From positions 62,001-126,000 of the forward strand of contig JABHEG010000134.1 of the NCBI GenBank assembly GCA_018676675.1: a stretch of 64,000 nucleotides of DNA. The letters run 5' to 3'. The translations under genes were made by a program, and so were the position numbers. The notes under the pieces were generated by a model. It was not told where the DNA came from. It worked only from the letters and a program-made list of their open reading frames with translations, and did no database searches. The stretch comes from Lentisphaerota bacterium (GTDB lineage Bacteria > Verrucomicrobiota > Lentisphaeria > Oligosphaerales > JABHEG01). Of this stretch, positions 35,627-44,539 are shown in pieces; positions within the stretch are counted from its first letter, which is position 1, and every line of letters begins with the position of its first letter.

Positions 35627-36913
35627 CTATTCCTTCCTCAGGTCAAGGCAGAGCAAATCCGTCTCATTCCGGACATACAGCAGGCCATTGGCAAGAACAG
35701 GGGGTGCCCAGCACGGGGAGCGCAGTACGCGCACCTTGGCGGTCTGGACGTAACGTTCCGGATTCACCTCGAACACGATCAGGTGTCCGTATTCCCCCAT
35801 GGCAATGAAGTGCCCCGCGGCCATGATGAAGGTCAGACGCTCACGCAGCCGTGGGGATGTCCACTTGATGCGCCCGGTCTCCCAATCCAGACAGCGCATG
35901 ACCGCATCTCGCGGGTGGCGACCATGGAGTCCATAGAGATTCCCCTGGTCAAAGACACTGGTCGCCCAGTGGCTCTGCAAGGCTTCCTGGTCACGCCACA
36001 ACGTCTTCAACCCACCATCCTCAAGCTGCAGCAACACGGATCCGACCTCATAGGCGGCCGACAGAAGGACACGGCTTCCCACGACCACAGGAGATGCCGC
36101 ATTGACCGACTCACGGCGGGGGGATCGGAACGGGAAGTCGTACAGGATCCGTCCCGTTCCGGGTGCCAGGACCAGTAGGCCGTCCTTGGTTAGGGAGAAA
36201 GCCATCGGCTGCGCCGCGACAGTCGCCACGACCGGCGCGCTGTAACCGGCCCCACAGCTGCCTGCCTTCCACACCGTTTCCCCGGCCCGTTTGTCGATGC
36301 CCACCATCCCGGCCCCGTTCGGGCCGCCCGGATTAAGCAGGAGCAGTTCCCTGAAAACCACTGGTGGCGTGCCAACGCCAAAGAACTCCTGAGGGGCTCC
36401 CAACTCCTCGTTCAATCGACGCTGCCAGACCTGCCGCCCGGTCTGCAATTCCCAGCATGTCAGGACGCCTTCGGCACCGTACGTATACACCCGGTCACCG
36501 TCGATCGTGGGGGACGAACGCGGACCACCGTTGTACTGATAGCGATCCACGTAGTTGGTGCCATAGCGCCCGTTCCAGAGAGACTCTCCGGTCGACGCCT
36601 CCAGGCACTCCACCACCTCCTCGTTACCCAGCCGATGGAAAGCAATGAGCTTCCCCTGAGCAACGACAGGAGGGCTGAACGACTCGCCGAGACGCCGCCG
36701 CCAGACCAGCGGCGGTCCCTCTTCCCCCCAATCCAGATCCAGGCCCGTCTCCGAGGAGATTCCGTTCTGGTGCGGCCCCAGGTATGCCGGCCAGTCATCC
36801 GCGATCGCACCCACAGGCGAGAGAACGCTGAATAAAGGCCAGCAAAGGACCAGGAACAGACGCTTGGCTGTCACCCACGTCAGCACAGTCTCACCCTTGC
36901 TTTCGCCACGCAT
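35627..36913 (-). CDS. Exported single PQQ-type beta-propeller protein
   Basis: 428 residues from the ATG at 36913; a GTG nine codons later (36886), preceded by AAGGGTGAG, is an equally possible start. Signal peptide around KRLFLVLCWPLFSVLSPVGAIA. The mature chain opens with DWPAYLGPHQNGISSETGLDLDW, the classical first-blade motif of this large PVC family, and continues with repeating blades (VECLEASTGESLWNGRYG, LTCWELQTGRQVWQRRLN, MRCLDWETGRIKWTSP). No PQQ-binding or catalytic residues of alcohol dehydrogenases are evident, so a structural or binding role is more likely. It starts 22 bp after the stop of the glycosidase gene on the same strand, so the pair is likely one operon. Confidence 0.88.
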   Translation of the reverse strand: MRGESKGETVLTWVTAKRLFLVLCWPLFSVLSPVGAIADDWPAYLGPHQNGISSETGLDLDWGEEGPPLVWRRRLGESFSPPVVAQGKLIAFHRLGNEEVVECLEASTGESLWNGRYGTNYVDRYQYNGGPRSSPTIDGDRVYTYGAEGVLTCWELQTGRQVWQRRLNEELGAPQEFFGVGTPPVVFRELLLLNPGGPNGAGMVGIDKRAGETVWKAGSCGAGYSAPVVATVAAQPMAFSLTKDGLLVLAPGTGRILYDFPFRSPRRESVNAASPVVVGSRVLLSAAYEVGSVLLQLEDGGLKTLWRDQEALQSHWATSVFDQGNLYGLHGRHPRDAVMRCLDWETGRIKWTSPRLRERLTFIMAAGHFIAMGEYGHLIVFEVNPERYVQTAKVRVLRSPCWAPPVLANGLLYVRNETDLLCLDLRKE

Positions 36914-36935
36914 CGACACCGACTGCCCGCCATTC

Positions 36936-38813
36936 TCAGTGCTCGTTTCGCCCGAGCCGCAACAGCGCGTGAACGTTGAGGCCACGCACCGTCCATGGGG
37001 GGGCCATACCGTCCACCGTTACACCGTTGCCGGACACGACTTCCGGCCGTCCCATGTTCTTCAGAGTCACATACTCCGGCGAACGGTCATCGGATGCAAC
37101 GATGAGAAGATACTCCTCCCCGACCGCTCTGAATCGACGCCAGAAGACGGGACGCCCGAGAGTGGTAACCACGCACGGGACATCAATGGGGGTCCACGAT
37201 CGCAGGGCGACCCAGAGATCGGTCGACGCCGGAAGCACGGCTGCCTTGGTCCACGGGGGCTTCCCGCCCTCACCGTAGATGGCTTGCCAGGGCTTGTCGC
37301 TGATGTAGATGATCTCGCCTCCGCGGCGCTCGAACGATTCCAGGGCATCGAGAGCCGGGGAGCGACCATCCGGCTCATTGGGGATAGCGCTGTCCAGAAG
37401 CAGGAGTCTGTTGCATGATGTCGCACTCAGATCGCTCGGCCGCAGCAAAGACACCAGCCGGAAGCTGACTCCGCCGCGATAGAGTTCGTCGCAGATCTCA
37501 TTCACCTCAGGTCCGCGGCGTCCCTTCCAGCGATCAATGACCTGATCAGAAACGAGGAGCTCAATCTCACTCTCGCGACTGTTGAGAAGGCTGTCCAGGC
37601 GGGAAAACTCCGCGTAAGTCTCTTTGACCGCGTTGTAGGTTGACTTCGGCTTGCGATCAGCCGTGACAATGCCCCACGCGTCCCCTTTGCAGTCGTACGC
37701 TTTGGGGTCCTTTCCATGCCACCATTCATCGCAGAAAACGAACGGAAAAACGGCTTTGACTTCCGGATGCAGGACCAGCATCCAGAGCATCTGCCGCATC
37801 AGCCGATCCGAATGGGTGGGGTCCTTCTCCTGCCATGTGTTGATGCCGGTCTCGGTGATGTAGATGGGGCGTCCCGGACCGATCCGCCGCGCCAGCCGAA
37901 CACTGTACCCCAGCCAGGTGTTTCCCCAATGGAAATAGAGGTTGTCGCCCTGGATCTCGAGAAAATCCAAGGCCGCATCTTCAGTGGCCGCATCCCAACG
38001 CCCGCCGCACAACAACGCATAGGTCACCGGTTTCGCCGGATCCACCCGCCGACATGCATCGTGCCCCGCTCTGAGGTAACCCCCAAACGCTTCGCGCTGG
38101 AAACGCCACCACTCCCAATAGAGCAGACTCGATCCCGAGCCTGTCGGCGGGGTGACGTCCGCGAACGAAGCGCATGCCATCCCTGTCTTTTCATTCCAGT
38201 TTTCAACGGTCCCGAAGCGGTCGGCAAGGCTCGCACGGAAAAGCTCGAGGGTGAGGTCGTCGAAGCCCTGGTGCTGGTAGTTGTTGCTCTTGTTCTGCCC
38301 GACCCAGCTGTACTCGTTGCCGAGATTGTAGCCGAGCACGGCGGGATGTCCCTTGAGCTCACGGGCAACGGCTTCCGCCGCAGCGGAGATCGCGGCCAGG
38401 CTCTCCGGCGCACCAAAGACGGTGTGACCAGCCTTGCCGTCAGAGAAGCTCATGCGTGGGGTCTTGGGATGGCGGACCTGTGGCAGGAGGTAAAGGTTGC
38501 GCTCCTGCAGAGCGTCTGCGCCCTTCCGGGACGACGGCCCCCAGGGGCGCAGGGCATTGACATGGAGATCGGCGAGGATGTCAAAGTCCCCTTCTACGAC
38601 CTCCGCTGGGCGTCCCCATCCATGGGTAGCGTGCCACGGAGACCATCCTATTCCCCGGATGAACGGGTGCGCCGGGCTCGCAGCCGAAGTCAGAACGCTG
38701 AAGCGAAGCCCCAACAGGAGGACAGCGCAACTGATGCTTCGAGCTCGCGAAGCAGGTATCGGTGCTGAAAGGACTCCATCGCTCGCCAACGCGCTTCTCC
38801 AGTTCCTTGTCAT
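36936..38813 (-). CDS. Secreted clan GH-A (beta-galactosidase-like) glycoside hydrolase
   Basis: 625 residues from the ATG at 38813 (GGGAAGG just upstream). An export signal spans about residues 22-45 (ARSISCAVLLLGLRFSVLTSAASPA). A TIM barrel follows, with the two catalytic glutamates where clan GH-A places them: the acid/base in LGYNLGNEYSW (E167, strand 4) and the nucleophile in PIYITETGIN (E321, strand 7). DILADLHVNALRPWG and VFCDEWWHGKDPKAYDC add to the barrel. The C-terminal 200 residues hold a GATase-like segment (RGGEIIYISDKPW) and a beta-sandwich. GH42, GH5 or GH2-like beta-galactosidases are the closest types; the exact family and substrate cannot be decided. First gene of a pair with a PQQ propeller. 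Confidence 0.85.
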   Translation of the reverse strand: MTRNWRSALASDGVLSAPIPASRARSISCAVLLLGLRFSVLTSAASPAHPFIRGIGWSPWHATHGWGRPAEVVEGDFDILADLHVNALRPWGPSSRKGADALQERNLYLLPQVRHPKTPRMSFSDGKAGHTVFGAPESLAAISAAAEAVARELKGHPAVLGYNLGNEYSWVGQNKSNNYQHQGFDDLTLELFRASLADRFGTVENWNEKTGMACASFADVTPPTGSGSSLLYWEWWRFQREAFGGYLRAGHDACRRVDPAKPVTYALLCGGRWDAATEDAALDFLEIQGDNLYFHWGNTWLGYSVRLARRIGPGRPIYITETGINTWQEKDPTHSDRLMRQMLWMLVLHPEVKAVFPFVFCDEWWHGKDPKAYDCKGDAWGIVTADRKPKSTYNAVKETYAEFSRLDSLLNSRESEIELLVSDQVIDRWKGRRGPEVNEICDELYRGGVSFRLVSLLRPSDLSATSCNRLLLLDSAIPNEPDGRSPALDALESFERRGGEIIYISDKPWQAIYGEGGKPPWTKAAVLPASTDLWVALRSWTPIDVPCVVTTLGRPVFWRRFRAVGEEYLLIVASDDRSPEYVTLKNMGRPEVVSGNGVTVDGMAPPWTVRGLNVHALLRLGRNEH

Positions 38814-38947
38814 GCCTTCCCAGGGAGGGGAACCGAATCAACATAGCCTGCCGTCCTGCAGTTGAGAAACGGCAGCGCCCTGCCCTGGTGCCGGCGGGAG
38901 GGAGTTTCCGCCCCCCTGTTGCCATACCGGGAGTGAGCAAGTTCTCC

Positions 38948-38986
38948 GAGGGGCTTGGTGCGTACAGACGTACGTGCGAAGCCCTC
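38948..38986. repeat. Imperfect hairpin sharing a 20-bp word with the MITE-like element
   Basis: GAGGGGCTTGGTGCGTAC (38948-38965) and GTACGTGCGAAGCCCTC (38970-38986) form an imperfect stem around AGAC. The word CTTGGTGCGTACAGACGTAC (38954-38973) also occurs inside the element at 4386-4732. It lies in the divergent gap between the glycosidase gene and the next propeller gene. Confidence 0.5.
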
Positions 38987-39058
38987 CGGGAAGCCTGGTT
39001 GCCGCGGATGGCTGAGCACCTATGTTCAGAAGAGGACGGAAACAACAGGAGTGCCGGT

Positions 39059-42000
39059 ATGGGATCTCGCCTTCGTTCAACCGACATTGGTCTGCTGCGC
39101 TATTCGTGCCGCCATGCGGGAGCCATGGTCGTTGCCGCCCTCTGTGCGATCACTCCTCTGATGGCCGTATCCCAGGCAAGTGATGCCGCAAACCACCTCG
39201 TCAACGCTCAACGCACGGGGTACACCTCGCGACCATTGGCACCGCCCTACCACCTTGCCTGGACGCACACCGCTGCTCACCCTCCCCGGCACGCCTGGGA
39301 AGAACCGGCCTGGGAGGTCCAGCGCATCGACTTCGATTGCGCGTATGCGATCTCCGCAGGAAACGGGCTGGTCTACTATGCTTCATCCAGCGATCACGCC
39401 ATCCACGCGTTGGATGGAACCACGGGGGTGACACAGTGGCGCTTTTTCACCGGTGGCCCCGTGCGACTTGCCCCGGCCGTCCACGGGGGCCGGATTTACG
39501 CCTCAGCCGATGACGGCTGGGTCTACTGCCTGCAGGGGGCCACGGGCGAGCTGGTGTGGAGACACCGTCCAAGCATTCCCGACGAACGCCTGATCGGCAA
39601 CGAACAAGTCATCTCACGCTGGCCTGCCCGTTCCGGAATCCTGATCCGAGACGACCGGGCATACACAACGTTCGGCATGTGGTCGCCGGAAGGCATCGTG
39701 GTTACCTGCCTGAACGCTGATACGGGAGACGTCATCTGGCAGAACGACAGTTCCGGGACGAACTACATGACTCAGCCGCACTACGAGACTCTGGGAGGCG
39801 TCTCCCCACAAGGCTATCTGGCCCTGGATGGCAATGCACTCATCGTCCCATGCGGCCGAGCCGCACCGGCGTTCTTCAGTGCCGACACCGGAGATTTCCT
39901 GTACCATGAGAGCGAAGGTCTCTTCCCGGGGGGAGCCTGGACCATGATCCATGGCGGCCTGACTTTCGTCGCCTGCGAGTATCTGCAGAAACCCAACCCC
40001 GTCCGTCCCTCCGGTCCGGAGGCGGCGCTCTCGAATGAGGCCAGCCTCGTCGCTCTGAGGACAAAGACGCATGAGGAAGTGTTCCATCTCAATGGCGCCC
40101 TCCGTGGCGTCATCACGGAACAGGGAGTACTCAATCTGATCGCCCCGGGGAAGCTGATCAGTGTGCCTTTGGCGAGCGTCCTTGAGGCGGTCCCCGACAG
40201 CTATGTGGCCAAGAAAGGCAGCTCAGAAGGCCATATGGTCGACGCCCGGCCGCTCCAGACCTGGGAAACCAGGACTGATCGCGTCTTTGAGCTGATTCAA
40301 GCGGGAGAGACGCTCATTGCCGGAGGTCGTGGCACGGTGACCTGTTACAGCGCGACCAGCGGTAAAATGACGTGGCAGACCGCGATCCGAGGGGATGTCC
40401 ACGAGCTGCTCGTGGCTGGCAATGCCCTGCTGGCCAGCACGACCGAAGGTGAAATCCACTGCTTCCGAACCGAGGTGACCGGCAAGCCTCGGAAAGTCGC
40501 CTCCGTTCGGGCCAAGCTCAACGTAGCCCCGAACACGACACGACGCATACGGGAGCTGGTTGCGTCCACTGGTGTCACTGAGGGATATGGGCTCTACCTG
40601 GGGGCCCCAACAACGGATGTTCTCTCCGCTTTGGCACGTGAGTCGCAGCTTCAGTGGAGCTGTCCGGTCGAGGGTCCCGTGCCCGACACCACCCGCAAAC
40701 GCCTCGCCGATGCCGGACTCTACGGCACACGCGTCACCATTCATGGCGTAACGACAGGCCGTCTGCCCTACACGGACTACATGGGCAATGCCATCATTCT
40801 CCCGGTGGCCGCCGCATCCGACCTGGATCGACTGGCTGCCGCGGACCTCTACCGCGTTCTGCGCCCCTGGGGTGGCGTTGCGGTCATCGCCTGCGTGGAG
40901 ACGCTTAAGGAAGCTGTCGCGGCCTGGCTCAAGAACAGCAACATCCCAGCCACGGAAATCGAGCGGGCCGCGCCTGGCTTCCGGGTCACGCGTGGCCCCC
41001 TCACAGGAGCAGGCAAGTGGACCCATCAATACGCAGACGCGGGGAAGTCCGGGGCCTCTCAGGACGAACGCGTCCGCCTGCCCCTGAAAGTCCTCTGGTT
41101 CGGCAGTCTTGGTCCCGGAGATGCGGTCAGCAGGCACTACCGCGGACCGGCCCCGTTGGCTGTCAATGGGCGGATGTTCGTTGCCGGCAACCAGTTCCTG
41201 CAAGCTGTCGATGCCTACAATGGGCGAGTGCTCTGGAAACGGGAGCTACCCGGGGTCGGGCGGTGGCCCATGCCGTACCGCGGAGGGAGCATCGCTGCGG
41301 ACGACGACAGCGTCTACGCTCTGCAGGGAACAACATGCCTGAGACTCGATGCGGCCACTGGGAAAACGCGGACCGCGTACGCCCCACCCACCGGCTGGAA
41401 AGCATCCCTGAAAGACGTTCCGTCATTCGCCAAGAAGCGGAAAGGCGGCCTGGAGGTCAACAACGCCCCGGCCTGGGAATACCTGGCCGTGACGCACGAT
41501 GCAATCATCGGGACGATCGGGCTGCCGAATGTACGTCCATCCTGGTGGTCCCACGCCCACCCCGCGAATGGTCTCCTCTTCGTGCTCGAGAAGAAGACCG
41601 GAAAACTCAGGTGGACCTACGAACCGGAGAGCGTGGTAGACTCAAATGCCATCGCTGTCGCGGGCGAACAGCTCTTCCTCATCGATGGTCTGGCCGCAGT
41701 CAACATGTTCACTCGCCCCAGAAAGGGACAGAAGGCGAAGTCAAAACCACTGTTCAGCATCGCGGGAGCACGCCATCCCCGCGTGCTCAAAGCCCTGGAC
41801 CTGCGAACCGGCAGGGAACGATGGCGTACGAAGAAGATCAGCACACGGCAGAACTCCCTTTACGCCGCAAACGGTGTTCTGCTCGCCTCCATCCCTCTCT
41901 GGCATGGGCTGAAAGCAACCACCGACGGAGCCACCTTCGCCGCCTTCTCAACCCATGACGGCAAGCTCCTGTGGAAGCGGTCGCCCCGGAGTGTCTTCCC

Positions 42001-42949
42001 CGTCATCGTTGGCGACACCGTCTACATGCCGCAAGCCTGCAAACTGCGCACCGGGGAGAAGGTCATGACCCGGGATCCTCTGACCGGAAAAATGGTTGCG
42101 GAAACTGCATCCCTGCCCGGGGGCTGTGGACGACCGGCCGGCAGCGCAAATCTGATGATGAAGCGCTCTGGATCCCTCGGCTTCTACGACCTGGCTCAGA
42201 ACAGCGGCGTGTATCACTACCCCAACCTTCGGGCCAGCTGCTGGGTCAACATGATCGGTGCCTGCGGCCTCGTCCTGGTGCCCGAGGGTTCAAGTTCCTG
42301 TCCCTGTGCCTACAACTACAAGACCTCGATCGCTCTGACACCCGACACGCGGCACAATCACTGGGGCCTTTCCCCCTTCATCAGACGACAGAAGAACGCC
42401 CGGATCAAGATGTTGCGCATCAACCTGGGCGCCCCTGGCGACAGGCCGGATGAGGACGGCAACATCTGGTACGCCTTGCCGCGACCGGCCACACAAGGCC
42501 CCCGTGGAGCAGGGGGAATGGGGAAGGTCCCCTACGACACATTGCCTATACAACTGCTGAGCAATCCCGCGGCAATCCGGAGAGTCAGCCGGAACCCGGA
42601 CTGGGCAACTGTGTCAAGCACCAATCGACCGTGGCTCTACACATGCGGATTGGTGGGTCCCCTCAAGCTCACGGTCCAGCTCGGCCCCAAAGGCACGGCG
42701 CCGACGCTGTACCGTGTCGCCCTGCATTTCGCTGAACTGGAGGGGGAAGACGGCGCGGGTGCCTTCTCCGTGCTTGCACAAGGCCAAACGGTGCTGTCGA
42801 ATGTGGTCGTCAAGGCCAGAGCCGGTGGCAGCAACCGGGCTCTAAAGGAGACCGTGGTCGTCGAGGCAGGAGAGGCGCTCACGCTCGAAGTCATCCCTTC
42901 GACCGGAGCGCCACCCGCCATCCGGGCCATCGAGGTCGCCCAGGAATAG
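39059..42949 (+). CDS. Exported PQQ-propeller / methyltransferase-like / propeller / malectin-like protein
   Basis: 1296 residues from the ATG at 39059 with AGGAG 7 bases upstream. The export signal includes HAGAMVVAALCAITPLMAVSQA. Residues about 45-490: first PQQ propeller (HLVNAQRTGYTSRPLAPPYHLAWTH, IHALDGTTGVTQWRFF). About 495-625: methyltransferase-like domain (RELVASTGVTEGYGLYLGAP...LPYTDYMGNAIILP...DLYRVLRPWGGVAVI) with motif I replaced by LGAPTTDVLSALA. From 653 (KWTHQYADAGKSGASQDERV): second propeller. About 1200-1296: malectin-like beta-sandwich (YRVALHFAELEGEDGAGAFSVLAQGQ). It has the same core order as the protein at 22574 but a different C-terminal binding module. Likely surface or periplasmic. 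Confidence 0.9.
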   Translation: MGSRLRSTDIGLLRYSCRHAGAMVVAALCAITPLMAVSQASDAANHLVNAQRTGYTSRPLAPPYHLAWTHTAAHPPRHAWEEPAWEVQRIDFDCAYAISAGNGLVYYASSSDHAIHALDGTTGVTQWRFFTGGPVRLAPAVHGGRIYASADDGWVYCLQGATGELVWRHRPSIPDERLIGNEQVISRWPARSGILIRDDRAYTTFGMWSPEGIVVTCLNADTGDVIWQNDSSGTNYMTQPHYETLGGVSPQGYLALDGNALIVPCGRAAPAFFSADTGDFLYHESEGLFPGGAWTMIHGGLTFVACEYLQKPNPVRPSGPEAALSNEASLVALRTKTHEEVFHLNGALRGVITEQGVLNLIAPGKLISVPLASVLEAVPDSYVAKKGSSEGHMVDARPLQTWETRTDRVFELIQAGETLIAGGRGTVTCYSATSGKMTWQTAIRGDVHELLVAGNALLASTTEGEIHCFRTEVTGKPRKVASVRAKLNVAPNTTRRIRELVASTGVTEGYGLYLGAPTTDVLSALARESQLQWSCPVEGPVPDTTRKRLADAGLYGTRVTIHGVTTGRLPYTDYMGNAIILPVAAASDLDRLAAADLYRVLRPWGGVAVIACVETLKEAVAAWLKNSNIPATEIERAAPGFRVTRGPLTGAGKWTHQYADAGKSGASQDERVRLPLKVLWFGSLGPGDAVSRHYRGPAPLAVNGRMFVAGNQFLQAVDAYNGRVLWKRELPGVGRWPMPYRGGSIAADDDSVYALQGTTCLRLDAATGKTRTAYAPPTGWKASLKDVPSFAKKRKGGLEVNNAPAWEYLAVTHDAIIGTIGLPNVRPSWWSHAHPANGLLFVLEKKTGKLRWTYEPESVVDSNAIAVAGEQLFLIDGLAAVNMFTRPRKGQKAKSKPLFSIAGARHPRVLKALDLRTGRERWRTKKISTRQNSLYAANGVLLASIPLWHGLKATTDGATFAAFSTHDGKLLWKRSPRSVFPVIVGDTVYMPQACKLRTGEKVMTRDPLTGKMVAETASLPGGCGRPAGSANLMMKRSGSLGFYDLAQNSGVYHYPNLRASCWVNMIGACGLVLVPEGSSSCPCAYNYKTSIALTPDTRHNHWGLSPFIRRQKNARIKMLRINLGAPGDRPDEDGNIWYALPRPATQGPRGAGGMGKVPYDTLPIQLLSNPAAIRRVSRNPDWATVSSTNRPWLYTCGLVGPLKLTVQLGPKGTAPTLYRVALHFAELEGEDGAGAFSVLAQGQTVLSNVVVKARAGGSNRALKETVVVEAGEALTLEVIPSTGAPPAIRAIEVAQE

Positions 42950-42989
42950 CCGCACGCGGAGGTGCGCCCGGCGATCCTCGGTTCAATGG

Positions 42990-44300
42990 TCAGTTCATCG
43001 CGGGGAGCATGTCCCCGTGGGCTTTGAACAGGTCATCACACATTGCGATAATCTCGTCGATGCTGAGTTCGGCTGCCGTGTGGGGATCCATCAGAGCCGC
43101 CTGATAGACGTAGTCCCTTTTTCCGGTCAACGCGGCCTCGATGGTCAGCAATTGGACATTGATATTAGTACGGTTCATGGCTGCGCACTGTTCGGGCAAA
43201 TCCCCGACATAGCAGGGGGTCACACCATTGCGATCCACGAGACAGGGGACCTCGACGACAGCCTTCTCAGGCAGGTTGGTGATCAACCCCGTGTTCATCA
43301 CATTGCCATGAATGCGGTAGGGCGTATCGGTCTCAATGGCGTCCATGATGTAGCTGGCGTATTCGTGCGTACGGTTGTGGGTCAGCTCTTTGTTGTTGAC
43401 CAGCTCCTCACGCTGCTCCTCCCATTTCTTGATCTGGTTGACGCAACGCCTCGGGTATTCGTCCAGCGGGATGTTGAAACGCTCGATCAACTCAGGATAG
43501 TTGCCCTTGATCCAGTAGGGCATGTACTCGGAACTGTGCTCACTGGACTCAGCCACGTAATAGCCGAAGTGCTTCATCATCTCGAAGCGAACCATATCGC
43601 CGTGCTTGCCCGCCGCGTTCTTCTCCGCGGCCAGCTTCTTGATCTCGGGATAGAGGTCCTTGTCTCCGTCCATGACGCTGAGCAACCAGGCCTGGTGGTT
43701 GATACCGGCGACTTCCCAGCTCAGGTTCTCAGCCTCGATGCCGAGGTGTTTGAGAAGGTGAGGAGCGCAAACCTGGACACTGTGGCAAAGCCCTACTGCG
43801 CTGATTCCACTGCCACGCAAGAGCGCACCGGTGATCATGGCCATCGGGTTCACGTAGTTCAGGAACCACGCATCAGGGCAGACGTCCGCCATGTCGCGAG
43901 CGAAATCCAGGACCACGGGGATGGTGCGGAGTGAACGGAAGATCCCGCCAATGCCGAGGGTGTCCGCTATCGTCTGCCGCAACCCGTACTTTTTGGGGAT
44001 CTCGAAATCGATCACGGTAGAGGGCTCGTAGCCACCCACCTGGATCGCGTTGACGACGTAGTCGGCTCCTCGTAAGGCATCCTGACGCTGGTCGCATCCG
44101 CAATAAGCCTCAATCACAGCCCCCGCCTCCAGGTTCCCCTTGAGGTTGTCGAGCATCAGCTTGGAGTCCTGAAGACGCCCGGGGTCAACATCATATAGGG
44201 CGATCGTGGCTCCCTGGAGGGATGGCGTCATCAGGCTGTCCCCAAGGACATTCTTGGCGAAAACGGTGCTTCCGGCACCCATAAAAGCGATCTTCGGCAT
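42990..44300 (-). CDS. melA: Family 4 glycoside hydrolase, alpha-galactosidase/alpha-glucosidase type
   Basis: 436 residues. An ATG at 44309 would have AGGAG directly abutting it, too close to work; the ATG at 44300 has that same AGGAG 9 bases upstream and starts exactly at the conserved strand (MPKIAFMGAGST), so 44300 is preferred. The protein has the GH4 layout: an NAD-binding loop MGAGSTVFAKN, the NYVNPMAMITG block, the metal site with C172 (GLCHSVQ) and H202 (AGINHQAW), and a helical C-terminal half. GH4 enzymes need NAD+ and Mn2+ and work by oxidation-elimination. No signal, so cytoplasmic. Sequence style is closest to MelA-type alpha-galactosidases; alpha-glucosidase or galacturonidase specificity cannot be excluded. 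Divergent from galE. Confidence 0.9.
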   Translation of the reverse strand: MPKIAFMGAGSTVFAKNVLGDSLMTPSLQGATIALYDVDPGRLQDSKLMLDNLKGNLEAGAVIEAYCGCDQRQDALRGADYVVNAIQVGGYEPSTVIDFEIPKKYGLRQTIADTLGIGGIFRSLRTIPVVLDFARDMADVCPDAWFLNYVNPMAMITGALLRGSGISAVGLCHSVQVCAPHLLKHLGIEAENLSWEVAGINHQAWLLSVMDGDKDLYPEIKKLAAEKNAAGKHGDMVRFEMMKHFGYYVAESSEHSSEYMPYWIKGNYPELIERFNIPLDEYPRRCVNQIKKWEEQREELVNNKELTHNRTHEYASYIMDAIETDTPYRIHGNVMNTGLITNLPEKAVVEVPCLVDRNGVTPCYVGDLPEQCAAMNRTNINVQLLTIEAALTGKRDYVYQAALMDPHTAAELSIDEIIAMCDDLFKAHGDMLPAMN

Positions 44301-44539
44301 CTGATTCATCTCCTGTCAGACCATGGGACGTGGGACTGAGGTGAAGCACCGAGGGCAGCAACGCAGTCGTCAAACCCCACAATATAGGCAACAGAGATCG
44401 GTCTGTCGCGATTCCCGTTCTCCCGAGAGGCATGTGGATTTCCCGCAGCCCTTCGCCAGAGGCGTTGAGGGAACACTCGATTCCAGCGCATCTGAGAGGT
44501 ATCTTATGCCTCGATCACGAGAGCCCACAAGGAGGATCC

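Noticed and set aside
35627..36913. PQQ-dependent alcohol dehydrogenase
   Set aside because: The chain has propeller blades but not the length, disulfide ring or catalytic Asp/Ca site context of quinoprotein dehydrogenases; a binding or structural propeller is more likely.
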